Assembly: GCF_016908495.1 (NCBI RefSeq)
Contig: NZ_JAFBDZ010000003.1
Location: 310,001-374,000, forward strand
Length of the DNA stretch: 64,000 bases
Reading direction: 5' to 3'
Source of the DNA: Rossellomorea pakistanensis
GTDB taxonomy: Bacteria; Bacillota; Bacilli; Bacillales; Bacillaceae_B
The stretch's first letter is position 1, and each line of letters begins with the position of its first letter. Position numbers and translations under genes: made by a program. This document shows positions 8,770 through 18,491 of this stretch, in pieces. The notes under the pieces are model-generated. The model was not told the origin of the DNA. It saw nothing but the letters and a program-made list of their open reading frames with translations, and ran no database searches.

Positions 8770-10461
8770 ATGAAATTTGAACAATTTAGATACGAAAGAC
8801 CCGTATTAGAGGAAGTGGAAAGTGAATTTAAAAATATGCTTAAAGAATTTAAAGAATCTACAACATTAGAAGAGTGCGAAACCTTAATGAAGGAGATTAA
8901 CTCCATCCGAAATCGAGTAGATACAATGGTTAATATTTGTTACATACGTCACACTATTGATACCAATGATGAATTCTATCAAACTGAACAAGATTATATG
9001 GATGAATTACAACCTTCAATTCAGGGGCTAGTTTCAGAATATTATCGTGCACTTATTGATTCTCCCCATAGAAAATCCTTAGAGGATAAATGGGGAAGTC
9101 AATTGTTTGATTTAGCGGATGCAGAGTTGAAGACATTTTCTCCAGAAATTGTACCTCTATTGCAAAAAGAAAATAAATTGTCTTCACAATATACTAAGCT
9201 TTTGGCTTCGGCGAAAATTCAATTTAAAGGGAAAGAATATACACTTGCACAGCTTCAACCATTCACAGAATCAAAGGATAGGGAAATTAGAAGAGAATCT
9301 AGTGAGGTAAGGATTGCATTCTTTCAAGAGCATGAAAAAGAGCTGGACACTATTTTTGATGAATTAGTTAAAGTAAGAACGGATATTGCTCAGAAGCTTG
9401 GGTATAAGAACTTTGTTGAGTTGGGCTACTATCGTATGACACGAACTGATTATAATGCAGAAATGGTAAAAGTATTTCGCGACCAAGTAAAAGAACATGT
9501 CGTACCATTAGCGACTGAATTGAAAAAAAGGCAAAAGAAAAGAATTGGAATAGATCATTTAAAATATTTTGATGAAGGTTTTGAATTTGACAGTGGAAAT
9601 GCGACACCTAAAGGTTCTGCACAGTGGATTATGGAAAACGGCCAAAAAATGTACAAGGAGTTATCTCCTCAGACAGATGATTTTTTCTCTTACTTAATTA
9701 ATAATAACCTAATGGATTTAGAGGCGAAGAAGGGGAAGGCAGGAGGTGGCTATTGTACGTATATAAGTGATTACAAGGCACCATTTATTTTCTCTAACTT
9801 TAATGGAACATCAGGTGATATCGATGTTCTAACTCATGAAGCTGGTCACGCATTTCAGGTGTATTCTAGTAAAGATTTTGAGATCCCTGAATATATTTGG
9901 CCAACCTATGAAGCTTGTGAAATTCATTCCATGAGTATGGAGTTTCTTACATGGCCTTGGATGGAACTTTTCTTTGAAGAAGAAACGGAAAAATATAAAT
10001 TCTCACATTTGAGCAGTGGGTTATTATTTCTACCTTATGGAGTGGCGGTAGATGAATTCCAGCACTATGTATATGAAAATCCAAATGCTACTCCTCAAGA
10101 AAGAAAAATTAAATGGAGGAAATTAGAAGAAAAGTATTTACCTCATAAAGATTACGACGGGAATGAATATTTAGAATCAGGTGGGTATTGGCAAAGACAG
10201 AGTCATATTTATACAACACCATTTTATTATATTGATTATACTTTAGCTCAAATTTGCGCTTTTCAATTTTGGAATAAATCGAATGAGGGAGAAGCGGTTT
10301 GGGATGATTATCTATCTCTCTGTCGTTTAGGAGGAAGTCAATCTTTCTTAAACCTAGTTAAATCAGCTAACCTTTTATCACCATTCGAAGAAGGCTCTGT
10401 ACATTCGGTTGTTGAGCCAATTCGAAAGTGGCTAGAAAAGGTGAATGACAGAGAATTGTAA
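8770..10461 (+). CDS. M3-family oligoendopeptidase
   Basis: A zinc metallopeptidase (563 aa) of the M3 family, which cleaves oligopeptides in the cytosol. The zinc site is THEAGHAFQ near residue 357, with the third ligand glutamate downstream in EIHSMSMEF, as in this family. The length and lack of the PepF N-terminal lobe fit the group usually annotated as M3 family oligoendopeptidase (not PepF). AGGAGG at 8757-8762 fixes the ATG at 8770; the upstream in-frame ATT/ATG codons have no such site. Monocistronic. Confidence 0.88.
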   Translation: MKFEQFRYERPVLEEVESEFKNMLKEFKESTTLEECETLMKEINSIRNRVDTMVNICYIRHTIDTNDEFYQTEQDYMDELQPSIQGLVSEYYRALIDSPHRKSLEDKWGSQLFDLADAELKTFSPEIVPLLQKENKLSSQYTKLLASAKIQFKGKEYTLAQLQPFTESKDREIRRESSEVRIAFFQEHEKELDTIFDELVKVRTDIAQKLGYKNFVELGYYRMTRTDYNAEMVKVFRDQVKEHVVPLATELKKRQKKRIGIDHLKYFDEGFEFDSGNATPKGSAQWIMENGQKMYKELSPQTDDFFSYLINNNLMDLEAKKGKAGGGYCTYISDYKAPFIFSNFNGTSGDIDVLTHEAGHAFQVYSSKDFEIPEYIWPTYEACEIHSMSMEFLTWPWMELFFEEETEKYKFSHLSSGLLFLPYGVAVDEFQHYVYENPNATPQERKIKWRKLEEKYLPHKDYDGNEYLESGGYWQRQSHIYTTPFYYIDYTLAQICAFQFWNKSNEGEAVWDDYLSLCRLGGSQSFLNLVKSANLLSPFEEGSVHSVVEPIRKWLEKVNDREL

Positions 10462-10540
10462 AATGAAGATATAGTAATATGAAAGGAATATATTTAAGGT
10501 TGTATTTGGATAAAAAAGTGTAAAGGTTGTAACCGTAAAG

Positions 10541-10640
10541 ATAAAGACAAGCCAGATAGAGGAGGATAGACACTCCTTTTATCTGGCTTATCTTATGCTT
10601 GTCAGGTAACGACAGGATGGGGAGAGAAAAGCGATGCCAC
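10541..10640. repeat. Family B hairpin repeat, copy B1 (partial)
   Basis: AAGCCAGATA...GGAG pairs with CTCC..TTATCTGGCTT around a short loop, followed by the family tail TTATGCTTGTCAGG. It lies between the convergent M3 peptidase and kinase genes. The conserved loop of the other copies is altered here, so this is a diverged member. Confidence 0.6.
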
Positions 10641-10710
10641 TTATCTTTTCATCCATTATCCAAGGAAATTACTCTTTTTTTAAGAATTTTTTATTTGGAC
10701 GATTCATAAT

Positions 10711-12168
10711 TCAATTCATTTTTGTTAGTAGTTGATTTATGTAAGGAAGCTTGATTACAATGTGGGTCCCATTATCATTACTATCGATGATTTCTAATTT
10801 ACCACCATGCTGACCAATGATTTTTTGAGTGATCATTAATCCTAAACCCGTACCATTTGATTTTGTAGTAAAGAAAGGGGTTCCCACTTTTTCAATAATC
10901 TCTTTCGGTATTCCTACACCATTATCGATGATATTAATTTCTAATTCATTTTTTTTCACACAAGAAATTTTCACTTGGCCGTTTTCAGTCCCTTGAACGG
11001 CTTCGAGTGCATTTTGAAGCAAATTAATAAATGCTTGTTTCAATTGATTTGGATCACATTCGAGCATAATCTCTTCCTTACTGTTCTCATATATCAAATC
11101 TACCTTTTTCATTTTTGATTGAGATTCATAGAGGAGGATCACATCTTCAAGTAAATGATGTACTGATTTACGTTCTAACTGAACTTTTAAAGGCTTTGCA
11201 AGCAATAAAAATTCATTTAAGATTCCATTCATTCGTTCCACTTCATTATGGATAATACTGAAGTACTGTGGTCGGAAGCTATTCTGTTCCTTCATGACCT
11301 GAAGAAATCCTGAGATAACAGTTAAAGGATTACGAATTTCATGAGCAATACCAGCAGCCATTTGCCCGCTTGTTTTTAATTTTTCGGAATTCGTAACATA
11401 CTCTTCCATTTGCCTCTTCTCAGTGATATCACGAATGATGACAGAGTAGGATGAAAGCTGTTCATCTTCATTCATTAATGGGGCAAACGAGCAATCAAGT
11501 ATTTTTATATCGTAATTAATGGGAAACGTCAATTCTAACTCTAATACCTTAGGAGCTGTTTTCCAATCATGATCAATAGCAGAGATCATTTTATTATACG
11601 ATGTATACTTGTTCGATCGAGTAAAGAAAAGAGTTTTAAAACGATTATTAGCTTTTAGGACGTGATGGTCTGGATCAACAATAGCAAATGCTTCGTTTGA
11701 ATTGTCAAAAAAAGCATCAAGCGATGTACGAGTTGATTTCAGTTCAAGTTTAGCTTGTTTTTCGTTAAAGTATGCTTTTTCATAGAGAGTATTAGCAAAT
11801 TTAATAAAGAGCAAAACGACAATTGTAATAAATATGGCTAATAATATTATGTATGGAAATTCAAGCATGCTTACATTCGAAATCATCTCTTTACCCAAGT
11901 ATAAAGGAAGTATAATCATTGTAGATATTGTAAGTATGCTTGAATATAATACCACTCTAATAGACTGATAGAATGCAGACACAATCACAACAAAAAGGAA
12001 AAATAGATAATTAATTAAATCGGGCACGATGATATTAAGATAAACAAAATAAATATAGATTGATAAAATAGTCAAACACATTTTTTTAACTGGAGAGATC
12101 TTAAATTTTACAGAAGTAAAAAAATAATTGACAGAATGGGGCCAACTGGCGGCCATAGAAATAGCCAT
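10711..12168 (-). CDS. Sporulation-type membrane sensor histidine kinase (N-terminus frameshifted)
   Basis: A membrane histidine kinase with about five hydrophobic segments (residues 20-125), a PAS domain (about 150-260), the HisKA phospho-acceptor in AAGIAHEIRNPLT and a HATPase domain with NLLQNALEA, DNGVGIP and GTGLGLM. The organisation is like the phosphorelay kinases KinB/C/E of Bacillus, and the locus next to spo0E is where kinD lies in B. subtilis; KinD has an extracellular domain that is absent here. The printed start has no ribosome site. A better start exists at 12272 in another frame, joined by two apparent one-base losses (see the entry at 12117). Function in Spo0A activation is inferred. 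Confidence 0.75.
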   Translation of the reverse strand: MAISMAASWPHSVNYFFTSVKFKISPVKKMCLTILSIYIYFVYLNIIVPDLINYLFFLFVVIVSAFYQSIRVVLYSSILTISTMIILPLYLGKEMISNVSMLEFPYIILLAIFITIVVLLFIKFANTLYEKAYFNEKQAKLELKSTRTSLDAFFDNSNEAFAIVDPDHHVLKANNRFKTLFFTRSNKYTSYNKMISAIDHDWKTAPKVLELELTFPINYDIKILDCSFAPLMNEDEQLSSYSVIIRDITEKRQMEEYVTNSEKLKTSGQMAAGIAHEIRNPLTVISGFLQVMKEQNSFRPQYFSIIHNEVERMNGILNEFLLLAKPLKVQLERKSVHHLLEDVILLYESQSKMKKVDLIYENSKEEIMLECDPNQLKQAFINLLQNALEAVQGTENGQVKISCVKKNELEINIIDNGVGIPKEIIEKVGTPFFTTKSNGTGLGLMITQKIIGQHGGKLEIIDSNDNGTHIVIKLPYINQLLTKMN

Positions 12169-12272
12169 CCCCCTTCTACAAAGGTATAAAACATAGTATC
12201 AATGATATAGATAGGAAAAAGTATGTATATAATTAGTTTATTTCTGTCCTCAATAAGCTGATGCCGTTCCAT
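12117..12272 (-). pseudogene. Displaced N-terminus of the sensor kinase (two frameshifts)
   Basis: Reading from ATG at 12272, preceded by GTGAGGT, gives MERHQLIEDRNKLIIYILF and a hydrophobic stretch ending at a TAG near 12177. Restoring one base near 12178-12184 continues with VEGGWLFLWPPVGPIL, another membrane helix. Restoring one T in the T7 run (12118-12124, minus strand) joins exactly into the main kinase frame. The merged product would be a normal kinase N-terminus, so either the gene is recently broken or two homopolymer-type sequence errors are present. Confidence 0.65.
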
Positions 12273-12445
12273 GAAATTAGTACCTCACTTTATCTAATAC
12301 AATCCTCTGTTAAATTTTAGCTAAAAATAGTGATTAGGGCAATGTATATACATAAAATCATTGATATTATTGTTATTGTCGAGGAAATTCAGGAATAATT
12401 TTGGGTGGTAAATTTAACTCCTTAATCTATAACGAGGGCTGTGAA

Positions 12446-12477
12446 GAAAAAACCTGGTACTTTTGTCTCGTACCAGG
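12446..12477 (-). terminator. Terminator of clpE
   Basis: On the minus strand CCTGGTAC (12477-12470) pairs with GTACCAGG (12460-12453) around a 9-base loop, followed by TTTTTTC. Confidence 0.85.
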
Positions 12478-12487
12478 ATAATAATGA

Positions 12488-14599
12488 TTATTTGATTTGA
12501 ATTTGTCCTTTTTCTAGAGAAACGTTAAGGCTATTAGTTTCTGGAGAATCCAATAAAATATCAGCAATCGAATCTTCTATTTTTTCTTGGATCACTCTTC
12601 TTAATGGTCTTGCCCCGTATACAGGATGGTAACCTAGTTCTACAATTTTTTCTTTAACTTCTTGATTGACAGATAAAGTGATATTTTGCTCGTAAAGAGT
12701 ATCTTTTAACTCATTTAATAATATTTCTACAATGGAAAGTAAAGACTCTTTGGATAATGAGTTAAACTCAATAATGTTATCAAGTCGATTTAAAAATTCT
12801 GGTCTGAAATATTGAGTTAGAGAAGCTAAAACAGTTGATTCTTGGATTGCGCCAGTTTCAAATCCTACTGTATTGTTTTTTACTTCAACACCTGCATTAC
12901 TTGTCATTACGATAACCGTTTCTTTAAAGCTAACAGTACGACCTTGGCTATCGGTTAAACGACCATCTTCAAGAATTTGTAGGAACATATGCTGTACATC
13001 AGGATGGGCTTTTTCTATTTCATCCAATAAAATAATACTATACGGATTACGTCGAACCTTTTCAGATAATTGTCCTGCCTCTTCGTGTCCGACATATCCA
13101 GGAGGCGACCCAATTAGTTTTGATACACTATGCTTTTCCATAAATTCACTCATATCGAGACGGATGAGGGCTTCCTTTGATCCAAATAACTCTTCTGCCA
13201 GCGTTTTTGTTAACTCTGTTTTTCCTACTCCAGTAGGTCCTACAAATAGGAATGATCCAATTGGACGATTTTTCGATTTTAATCCTGCACGACTACGGCG
13301 AATTGCTTTTGCCACTTTTTCGACTGCCTCATTTTGCCCAATTACATTTTTGTTTAAATTTACTTCTAGGTGTTTCACTTTTAATTGTTCGTCGCTTTGA
13401 AGCTTGCCAACTGGAATACCTGTTTTCTTTTCAATTAACTCCTGAATATGAAAAATCGTTACTTGAGGGCGTATCTGTTCTGTTCCTTCCTTCGTTTGAT
13501 GTACTATTTCAAGTTCTTCATCTCTTAATTTTGCAGCTAATTCGTAATTTTCGTCTGCTAAAGCTTTCTGTTTCTCAACTTCTATTCGTTTTAGACGTTC
13601 ATTATTGCTTCTATTGTCTTTTATAGTTAAATTTAATTTTGACCCCGCTTCATCTAACAGGTCAATGGCTTTATCAGGTAAGAAACGATCTTGGATATAA
13701 CGATGAGAAAGATTTACACATGCCTTTAATGCATCCTCGTGAAAGGAGACGTTATGATAATCTTCATATGTTCCTTTTAATCCATAAATAATTTCTAACG
13801 CTTCATTTGGAGACGGTTCATTAACCTGTATTGGTTGAAAACGTCTTTCAAGGGCTGCATCCTTCTCAATTTGGCGATACTCTTTTAGTGTCGTCGCTCC
13901 TACAATCTGTAATTCACCCCGAGCAAGGGCGGGTTTAAGAATGTTGCCTGCATCCATGCTTCCCTCTGCAGAACCTGCCCCTACTAGTAAATGAATTTCA
14001 TCAACAAATAATATAACGTTTTCTTGTTTTTGAACTTCAGAGATTAATTGTTGCATTCTTTCTTCAAATTGCCCACGGACACCTGTATTTGCTACTAGAG
14101 ACGAAACATCCAATAAATAAACTTGTTTGTTTATAAGTTTTGAAGGAACATCACCATCAGCAATACGATTTGCTAGACCTTCAGCAATGGCTGTTTTTCC
14201 TACACCAGGTTCTCCAATAAGTACCGGGTTATTCTTATTTCTACGATTTAGAACCTCAATGACTCGTTCAATTTCATTATTTCTACCTATTACAGGATCG
14301 ATTAATCCTTTTTTTGCTATTGAGGTTAAATTTCGTCCAAATTGATCCAAGAAGGAATTATTTTGAGTCTCTTCTGTTTGTACACTAGATGACATTTTAG
14401 GAAAACCATTATTTTTAAATAATCCCTCAAAATCTGAAAAGTTTTGGCCATTTAGATTCGTTGGGAAGGCTCCAGTACCAATTTTCTTTTTTGTTTGTTG
14501 ATAACAACTAGTACATAAGTGCATTTCTTTGTTTTGACCGTTTATATTTAAATGAAGGTTAATATTTGCTTTTCTTTCTTGACACTGCTGACATAACAT
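12488..14599 (-). CDS. clpE: ATP-dependent Clp protease ATP-binding subunit ClpE
   Basis: A HSP100/Clp ATPase (703 aa) that unfolds substrates for ClpP. The ClpE hallmark is the N-terminal zinc finger, CQQC...CTSC within the first 35 residues. AAA-1 follows with GEPGVGKT, then a UVR-type coiled segment ([15 protein letters not shown]) and AAA-2 with GPTGVGKT and the sensor/arginine region. AGGAGG lies 8 bases before the ATG at 14599; the in-frame TTG codons at 14605 and 14602 are too close to it. Three CtsR-type boxes and a sigma-A promoter lie upstream, in line with stress control by CtsR known for this gene. Confidence 0.95.
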   Translation of the reverse strand: MLCQQCQERKANINLHLNINGQNKEMHLCTSCYQQTKKKIGTGAFPTNLNGQNFSDFEGLFKNNGFPKMSSSVQTEETQNNSFLDQFGRNLTSIAKKGLIDPVIGRNNEIERVIEVLNRRNKNNPVLIGEPGVGKTAIAEGLANRIADGDVPSKLINKQVYLLDVSSLVANTGVRGQFEERMQQLISEVQKQENVILFVDEIHLLVGAGSAEGSMDAGNILKPALARGELQIVGATTLKEYRQIEKDAALERRFQPIQVNEPSPNEALEIIYGLKGTYEDYHNVSFHEDALKACVNLSHRYIQDRFLPDKAIDLLDEAGSKLNLTIKDNRSNNERLKRIEVEKQKALADENYELAAKLRDEELEIVHQTKEGTEQIRPQVTIFHIQELIEKKTGIPVGKLQSDEQLKVKHLEVNLNKNVIGQNEAVEKVAKAIRRSRAGLKSKNRPIGSFLFVGPTGVGKTELTKTLAEELFGSKEALIRLDMSEFMEKHSVSKLIGSPPGYVGHEEAGQLSEKVRRNPYSIILLDEIEKAHPDVQHMFLQILEDGRLTDSQGRTVSFKETVIVMTSNAGVEVKNNTVGFETGAIQESTVLASLTQYFRPEFLNRLDNIIEFNSLSKESLLSIVEILLNELKDTLYEQNITLSVNQEVKEKIVELGYHPVYGARPLRRVIQEKIEDSIADILLDSPETNSLNVSLEKGQIQIK

Positions 14600-14627
14600 C
14601 AACAAAACCTCCTATATCATATTTGAC

Positions 14628-14644
14628 TTTGATTATCTTTGACC
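14628..14644 (-). promoter_or_regulatory. CtsR box 1 (clpE)
   Basis: Plus-strand TTTGATTATCTTTGACC, the reverse of the CtsR heptad repeat RGTCAAANANRGTCAAA, with one mismatch. It lies in the leader between promoter and ribosome site. Confidence 0.7.
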
Positions 14645-14674
14645 AATCGACCAAGAAAAAGTGTCAGCGAAAAA

Positions 14675-14691
14675 TTTGACTATTCCTGACC
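14675..14691 (-). promoter_or_regulatory. CtsR box 2 (clpE)
   Basis: Plus-strand TTTGACTATTCCTGACC, a CtsR direct repeat with two mismatches in the second heptad. A further TTTGAC (14692-14697) follows immediately. Confidence 0.6.
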
Positions 14692-14700
14692 TTTGACTTC

Positions 14701-14729
14701 ATTATAATTTGACTATCTTTGACTTTCAA
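14701..14729 (-). promoter_or_regulatory. clpE sigma-A promoter overlapped by a perfect CtsR box
   Basis: On the minus strand TTGAAA (14729-14724), 17 bases, TATAAT (14706-14701). The spacer is filled by a CtsR operator matching the consensus at every fixed position (plus-strand TTTGACTATCTTTGACT, 14708-14724), so CtsR would block RNA polymerase directly. Confidence 0.85.
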
Positions 14730-14880
14730 GTATTTGAACCTAGGAAATTATTACCTTAATCAAAGAGAGGAGTCCATGGATGAAATGAGATGATAGACGA
14801 TACAGTTTTTTTCGTACTTCTGATTTTGATTGCTTGTACATAAGGTAGATGTATAAGGAAATTTAGGCGGTGGTTAAAGG

Positions 14881-15918
14881 TTGAATCGATTATCAGGAGC
14901 TTTCCAAATAGCAGCTGTTTATGTAGGAACTGTTATTGGAGCAGGATTTGCAACAGGAAGAGAAATAGTTGAATTCTTTACCAGGTTTGGCTTTATTGGA
15001 TTATTAGCCATCCTCATGAGTGGATATTTATTTATTGTACTGGGAACTAAAATGATGATTAAAGCTCACCAACTAAAAGCATCTTCTTATGAGGAATTGA
15101 ACGAATATTTATTTGGTAAATGGCTTTCGAAATTTATGAATTTGTTGATGATGTTTATGTTGGTTGGTGTTACGGCAGTTATGCTTTCTGGTGCTGGTGC
15201 GGTATTTCAAGAACAGCTTGAGTTTCCGAAGCAATGGGGTGTATTATTAACAATTTTCCTTGGCTTTATTGTTATGGCCGTGGGAACAAAAGGGCTATTT
15301 GCCGTTAATTCATTTGTTGTGCCCATCATGATTCTCTTTAATCTAATCCTTATGCTTCATTCAGTAAATGACTCTGAATTTCTTGAAACGCTTCTTATCA
15401 TTCCACACGTTGATGATGGTTGGAAATCAGTCATAGCTCCCTTTTCGTATGTAGCTTTTAATCTTTCCATGGCATCAGCTGTTTTAGTCCCCATTGCGGG
15501 GGAAGCAGATGATCTTAAAACGATACGATATGGTGGAATTATTGGAGGTGTTCTTTTAACCATTATTCTCATCTCTAGTCATTTTACACTTGTAATGATT
15601 CCAAATTTAACTTTATATCAAATTCCAATGGCAGTCGTTGTAAAAGGGATGGTTCAGGGTATTTACTTTATTTATATTTTCATCATTTATGGGGAAATTT
15701 TCACTTCTGTAATAGGGGGAGTATTTGGTTTAGAAAAACAATTAAGCCAATATTGGAGCGGATCTAGATTATGGGTGTTTAGTTTAATTTTTTTAATGAT
15801 CTATTTATTAAGTTTATTTGAATATAGTCAGTTGTTGGCCTATTTATATCCCCTATTCGGCTATTTAAGCTTAATTTATATTGTCCTACTATGGATGAAA
15901 CCGCGGATACAATCATAA
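14881..15918 (+). CDS. ykvI: YkvI-family membrane transporter
   Basis: An integral membrane protein (345 aa) with about ten hydrophobic segments, matching the YkvI family. The N-terminus has the LeuT-fold signature GTVIGAGFATGREIVEFF, as in amino-acid/cation symporters, so a sodium-coupled transporter of an amino acid or related compound is likely; the substrate is unknown. The start is TTG at 14881, with AGGCGGTGG about 8 bases upstream. In B. subtilis ykvI also lies beside clpE, but the queuosine genes that follow there are absent here. Confidence 0.8.
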   Translation: MNRLSGAFQIAAVYVGTVIGAGFATGREIVEFFTRFGFIGLLAILMSGYLFIVLGTKMMIKAHQLKASSYEELNEYLFGKWLSKFMNLLMMFMLVGVTAVMLSGAGAVFQEQLEFPKQWGVLLTIFLGFIVMAVGTKGLFAVNSFVVPIMILFNLILMLHSVNDSEFLETLLIIPHVDDGWKSVIAPFSYVAFNLSMASAVLVPIAGEADDLKTIRYGGIIGGVLLTIILISSHFTLVMIPNLTLYQIPMAVVVKGMVQGIYFIYIFIIYGEIFTSVIGGVFGLEKQLSQYWSGSRLWVFSLIFLMIYLLSLFEYSQLLAYLYPLFGYLSLIYIVLLWMKPRIQS

Positions 15919-16089
15919 TGGTGACAATCGAAAACTATTGATCCATAAATCATTTCAAGAGAGAGAGTTGAGTATACCTATATCTTTTTTACTCATGGTA
16001 AATTGAACCCTGTGAGACTGGAGCATAAACAAAGTATGAGTTTAATTTTGATAAAAAACGTTCAAGATAACAATGAAGGAGGGATAACG

Positions 16090-16221
16090 TTGACGAAATC
16101 TAAAAAAGAGAAAGAAAGACAATGGGATGTAAGAAAGCAAGATCAAAATTCGCATGGGAAAGTAGAATCATTCAAGCAATTAGCTGAAGAACCGCTTGAA
16201 AAGAGTACAGAAAAGCATTAA
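16090..16221 (+). CDS. Small hydrophilic protein, 43 aa
   Basis: A Lys/Glu/Gln-rich peptide starting MTKSKKEKERQWDVRKQD, unrecognised. A strong GAAGGAGGG site (16075-16083) places the start at TTG 16090; the longer frame to 16003 has none. The composition recalls small spore or general-stress proteins of Bacillus, but I know no homolog. Confidence 0.55.
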   Translation: MTKSKKEKERQWDVRKQDQNSHGKVESFKQLAEEPLEKSTEKH

Positions 16222-16341
16222 TAATCATTTTGTCAAAATAATGAGTGGAAAGGGAGTGACACTTTATCTGGTCAGTCCCTTAAGCTTTGTAATGATTGAT
16301 TATTGATTAATGAGTTATGCTCATCAACTAGATCGAATAGG

Positions 16342-16521
16342 CTATGCCTGAACAATCTTATAGTTTTTATGGTTGACTACGGTTTTTTCTTCTAGTTCAA
16401 GATCACGATAGTTTTCCATATATGTTAAATCAACTATAACAGAGTTTTCGTTTACTTTTTCAACAATCCCTCTTAATCCTTCTTTAAATTCAATTAAGTT
16501 TCCTACCTCTGCTTTTTTCAA
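16342..16521 (-). CDS. ykvS: YkvS-like small protein (DUF2187)
   Basis: A 59-aa protein with the KOW-like beta-barrel pattern of DUF2187: KKAEVGNLIEFKEGLRGIVEKV, then VNHKNYKIV at the end. It matches B. subtilis YkvS as I remember it, and the position fits. Function unknown. The TTG start at 16521 is preferred since AAGGGGAGA lies 6 bases before it; the frame open to 16557 has no site. Monocistronic on the minus strand. Confidence 0.75.
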   Translation of the reverse strand: MKKAEVGNLIEFKEGLRGIVEKVNENSVIVDLTYMENYRDLELEEKTVVNHKNYKIVQA

Positions 16522-16698
16522 GAACAATCTCCCCTTCTCACTATAATCAACATACAATTAATAACAGTTTGCCTTAAGATTGTAAAAAGGTAAAGTATTT
16601 TGTTAGAATTCAGTGAATTTTTTTAACTATTTTCATTTTACTAATAAATGATTATCCTTGTAGTGTATGTAAAAGAAATGAAGGGAGAAAGAAAGCTA

Positions 16699-16893
16699 TT
16701 GGATAAAGATACAATCGTAAGCTTGCTTGAAGGTTTAAGAAAAAGAGAAACGGAAGAAATTACAATAGCCAAAGAGGATTTTCTTGATTTTCGTAGTGTG
16801 CTTGTTAAGGAACCAGATTTTAAGCATTTTAGGGGGATTGCACAGCATGGTGGAAGTGTTATTTATCGCTTTTTAAATGAGCCAAGGAGCTAG
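16699..16893 (+). CDS. Conserved-looking hypothetical protein, 64 aa
   Basis: Unrecognised. A soluble peptide beginning MDKDTIVSLLEGLRKRETEE, with a C-terminal FRGIAQHGGSVIYRF. AAGGGAG at 16681-16687 favours TTG 16699; an ATG at 16678 in the same frame is the alternative. No helix-turn-helix, membrane segment or signal peptide. Confidence 0.55.
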   Translation: MDKDTIVSLLEGLRKRETEEITIAKEDFLDFRSVLVKEPDFKHFRGIAQHGGSVIYRFLNEPRS

Positions 16894-17320
16894 ACGGAAG
16901 AGGCTAAGCCGCTTCAAAATATAGGGAAGTTCTGTCGAGGAGTGATCCTTATAAATTTAAAAGTTCGTAATAAGGATATGTCTAAATATACTCGGAATTT
17001 CCCTGAAAATATGGGTACACTTATTATATGGGAATATATATTTGCTTTTCCCTACATTATCATTAGCCTAGCACCAGAAGAGTCCAAGGCACTTCCTATT
17101 AAAAGAAATTAGAGTTCTCTTATTTAAAGATTGTTGTTTTTTAAGAACACAAATTTTTGTAAAAGGTTGGAGTGGAAACCAACTAACTCCTTTTCTAATA
17201 ACAGCAGTGTTTACGAAAACAGCCTATAAAAAAGCAGTGTAGTGGAAACGATTTCCGAATGAAATTAATCGATTTCCTTGTTATCTTAAGAAAGAAATTC
17301 GATTATGGAGGTTGATACAT
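16894..17320. other. Intergenic region with a deleted family A repeat
   Basis: About 430 bases without a gene. Bases 17124-17224 are the two ends of family A with its GC-rich core missing (ATTGTTGTTTTTTAAGAAC ... TTTACGAAAACAGCC). No clear promoter for the ykvT-like gene was identified. Confidence 0.5.
17124..17224 (+). repeat. Family A repeat, copy A1 (core deleted)
   Basis: Left part AAGATTGTTGTTTTTTAAG and right end ACGAAAACAGCC match copies A2-A4. The roughly 120-bp GC-rich middle is replaced by a short GGTTGGAGTGGAAACCAAC hairpin. Confidence 0.65.
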
Positions 17321-17911
17321 ATGCTAATTAAAAAAGGAGTACTACTTACCATTGCGGCTGCTTCTATATTTGCATTTCAGACAAAGGAAGCCTCAGCTAA
17401 TTCGGTGTATACAGTAAAAGAGGGAGATAGCCTTTGGAACATTGGAAAAGAGTATGGAGTATCAGTTGTTGATTTAAAAAATGTTAATCAATTAGAATCT
17501 ACTAAAATTTATCCTGGTCAAAAATTCACATTACCATCTTCTATTTCTAGTGAAGATAGACAATTACTAGCGCAATTAGTGCATGCAGAAGCGAAAGGCG
17601 AACCATATGCTGGTAAGGTGGCTGTTGCGACAGTTGTTCTTAATAGAGTGGATCATGGAGATTTCCCTGATTCAGTGAAGGAAGTCATCTATCAAAAAGT
17701 AAATGGTCATTATGCATTTACTCCTGTTCAAACAGGAACCATAAATGAAAGAGCTACTCAAGAAGACTATGAGGCTGTCAATGAAGCTCTAGCATTTAAC
17801 GGTCAAGGGCAGGGATCTGTCTTTTTCTATAACCCTGATACATCCAGTAGTAAATGGGTATTTTCGCGCCAAACAACTATAACAATCGGTAATCATGTAT
17901 TTGCTAAATAA
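17321..17911 (+). CDS. ykvT: LysM plus SleB-type cell wall hydrolase
   Basis: A 196-aa exported protein. A signal peptide (MLIKKGVLLTIAAASIFAF, cleavage after EASA near 28) is followed by one LysM domain (YTVKEGDSLWNIGKEYG to PGQKFTLP, residues about 30-74), then a SleB/CwlJ hydrolase domain. The catalytic glutamate is in HAEAKGEPYAGKVAVATVVLNR. It would cleave peptidoglycan, probably spore cortex or sporulation wall. GGAGGT (17307-17312) is 8 bases before the ATG at 17321. The position between ykvS and ptsHI matches ykvT. Confidence 0.85.
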   Translation: MLIKKGVLLTIAAASIFAFQTKEASANSVYTVKEGDSLWNIGKEYGVSVVDLKNVNQLESTKIYPGQKFTLPSSISSEDRQLLAQLVHAEAKGEPYAGKVAVATVVLNRVDHGDFPDSVKEVIYQKVNGHYAFTPVQTGTINERATQEDYEAVNEALAFNGQGQGSVFFYNPDTSSSKWVFSRQTTITIGNHVFAK

Positions 17912-18223
17912 TAAATCAGGAACCACAATAATATGGGGAAATAATGTGGTTCCGACTATTAGTTATGATTTTCTAAGCAAAAATAAATTTAACACCCCAA
18001 TGAGAAAAATAAAAATAAGACTCACCAATAAATTTGAATCCATTCAATCACTCCAACCAGTTTTAGTAAAATAATAAGTGTTGAATGTACGATTTATATT
18101 ATGAAAGTCTTAAAATTTTGTAAATTATTTCAATTTTCATAATAAGTCGATAGTATAGTTCCTTTTTATTGTTCTAATCTATCAATTCTTACATAGAATT
18201 TACTAGAAAAGTAGAAAGGGGCT
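17912..18223. other. Intergenic region, hairpin only
   Basis: About 310 bases. GGAACCACA (17919-17927) pairs with TGTGGTTCC (17945-17953), a hairpin without a T run that may end ykvT transcripts. Nothing else is recognised in the AT-rich remainder. Confidence 0.45.
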
Positions 18224-18487
18224 ATGGAGATGAAAGTTGAGGTTGAACAAGCGATTAGGGTGAAAAGTATCGCACTTGATATTGTTGAAGAGGTAATGAA
18301 AGACCAATCTCGATTCAATGAAAAAGATTTAAAACATGCTACTGAACTTCTAGCTAGATGTGTTTGTGATATGGTGAATCTATATACTGGTCTATCAGAA
18401 GATCATGAAACGACATTAAAAGGAACAGTGACAAAGGCAAAAGTAAGTTACAATTCGATTATGACCTACAAAAAACATTTTGTTTAA
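18224..18487 (+). CDS. Hypothetical protein, 87 aa
   Basis: Unrecognised soluble, probably all-helical protein (RVKSIALDIVEEVMKD, KHATELLARCVCDMVNLYTG). AAAGGGG lies 5-9 bases before the two candidate ATG codons, 18224 and 18230. It stands alone between ykvT and ptsH, where B. subtilis has the glcT-ptsG genes. Confidence 0.6.
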   Translation: MEMKVEVEQAIRVKSIALDIVEEVMKDQSRFNEKDLKHATELLARCVCDMVNLYTGLSEDHETTLKGTVTKAKVSYNSIMTYKKHFV

Positions 18488-18491
18488 TGGT

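Noticed and set aside
12873..13626. Long plus-strand frames (175 and 124 codons) inside clpE
   Set aside because: Antisense shadows of clpE; no ribosome sites and no recognisable protein.
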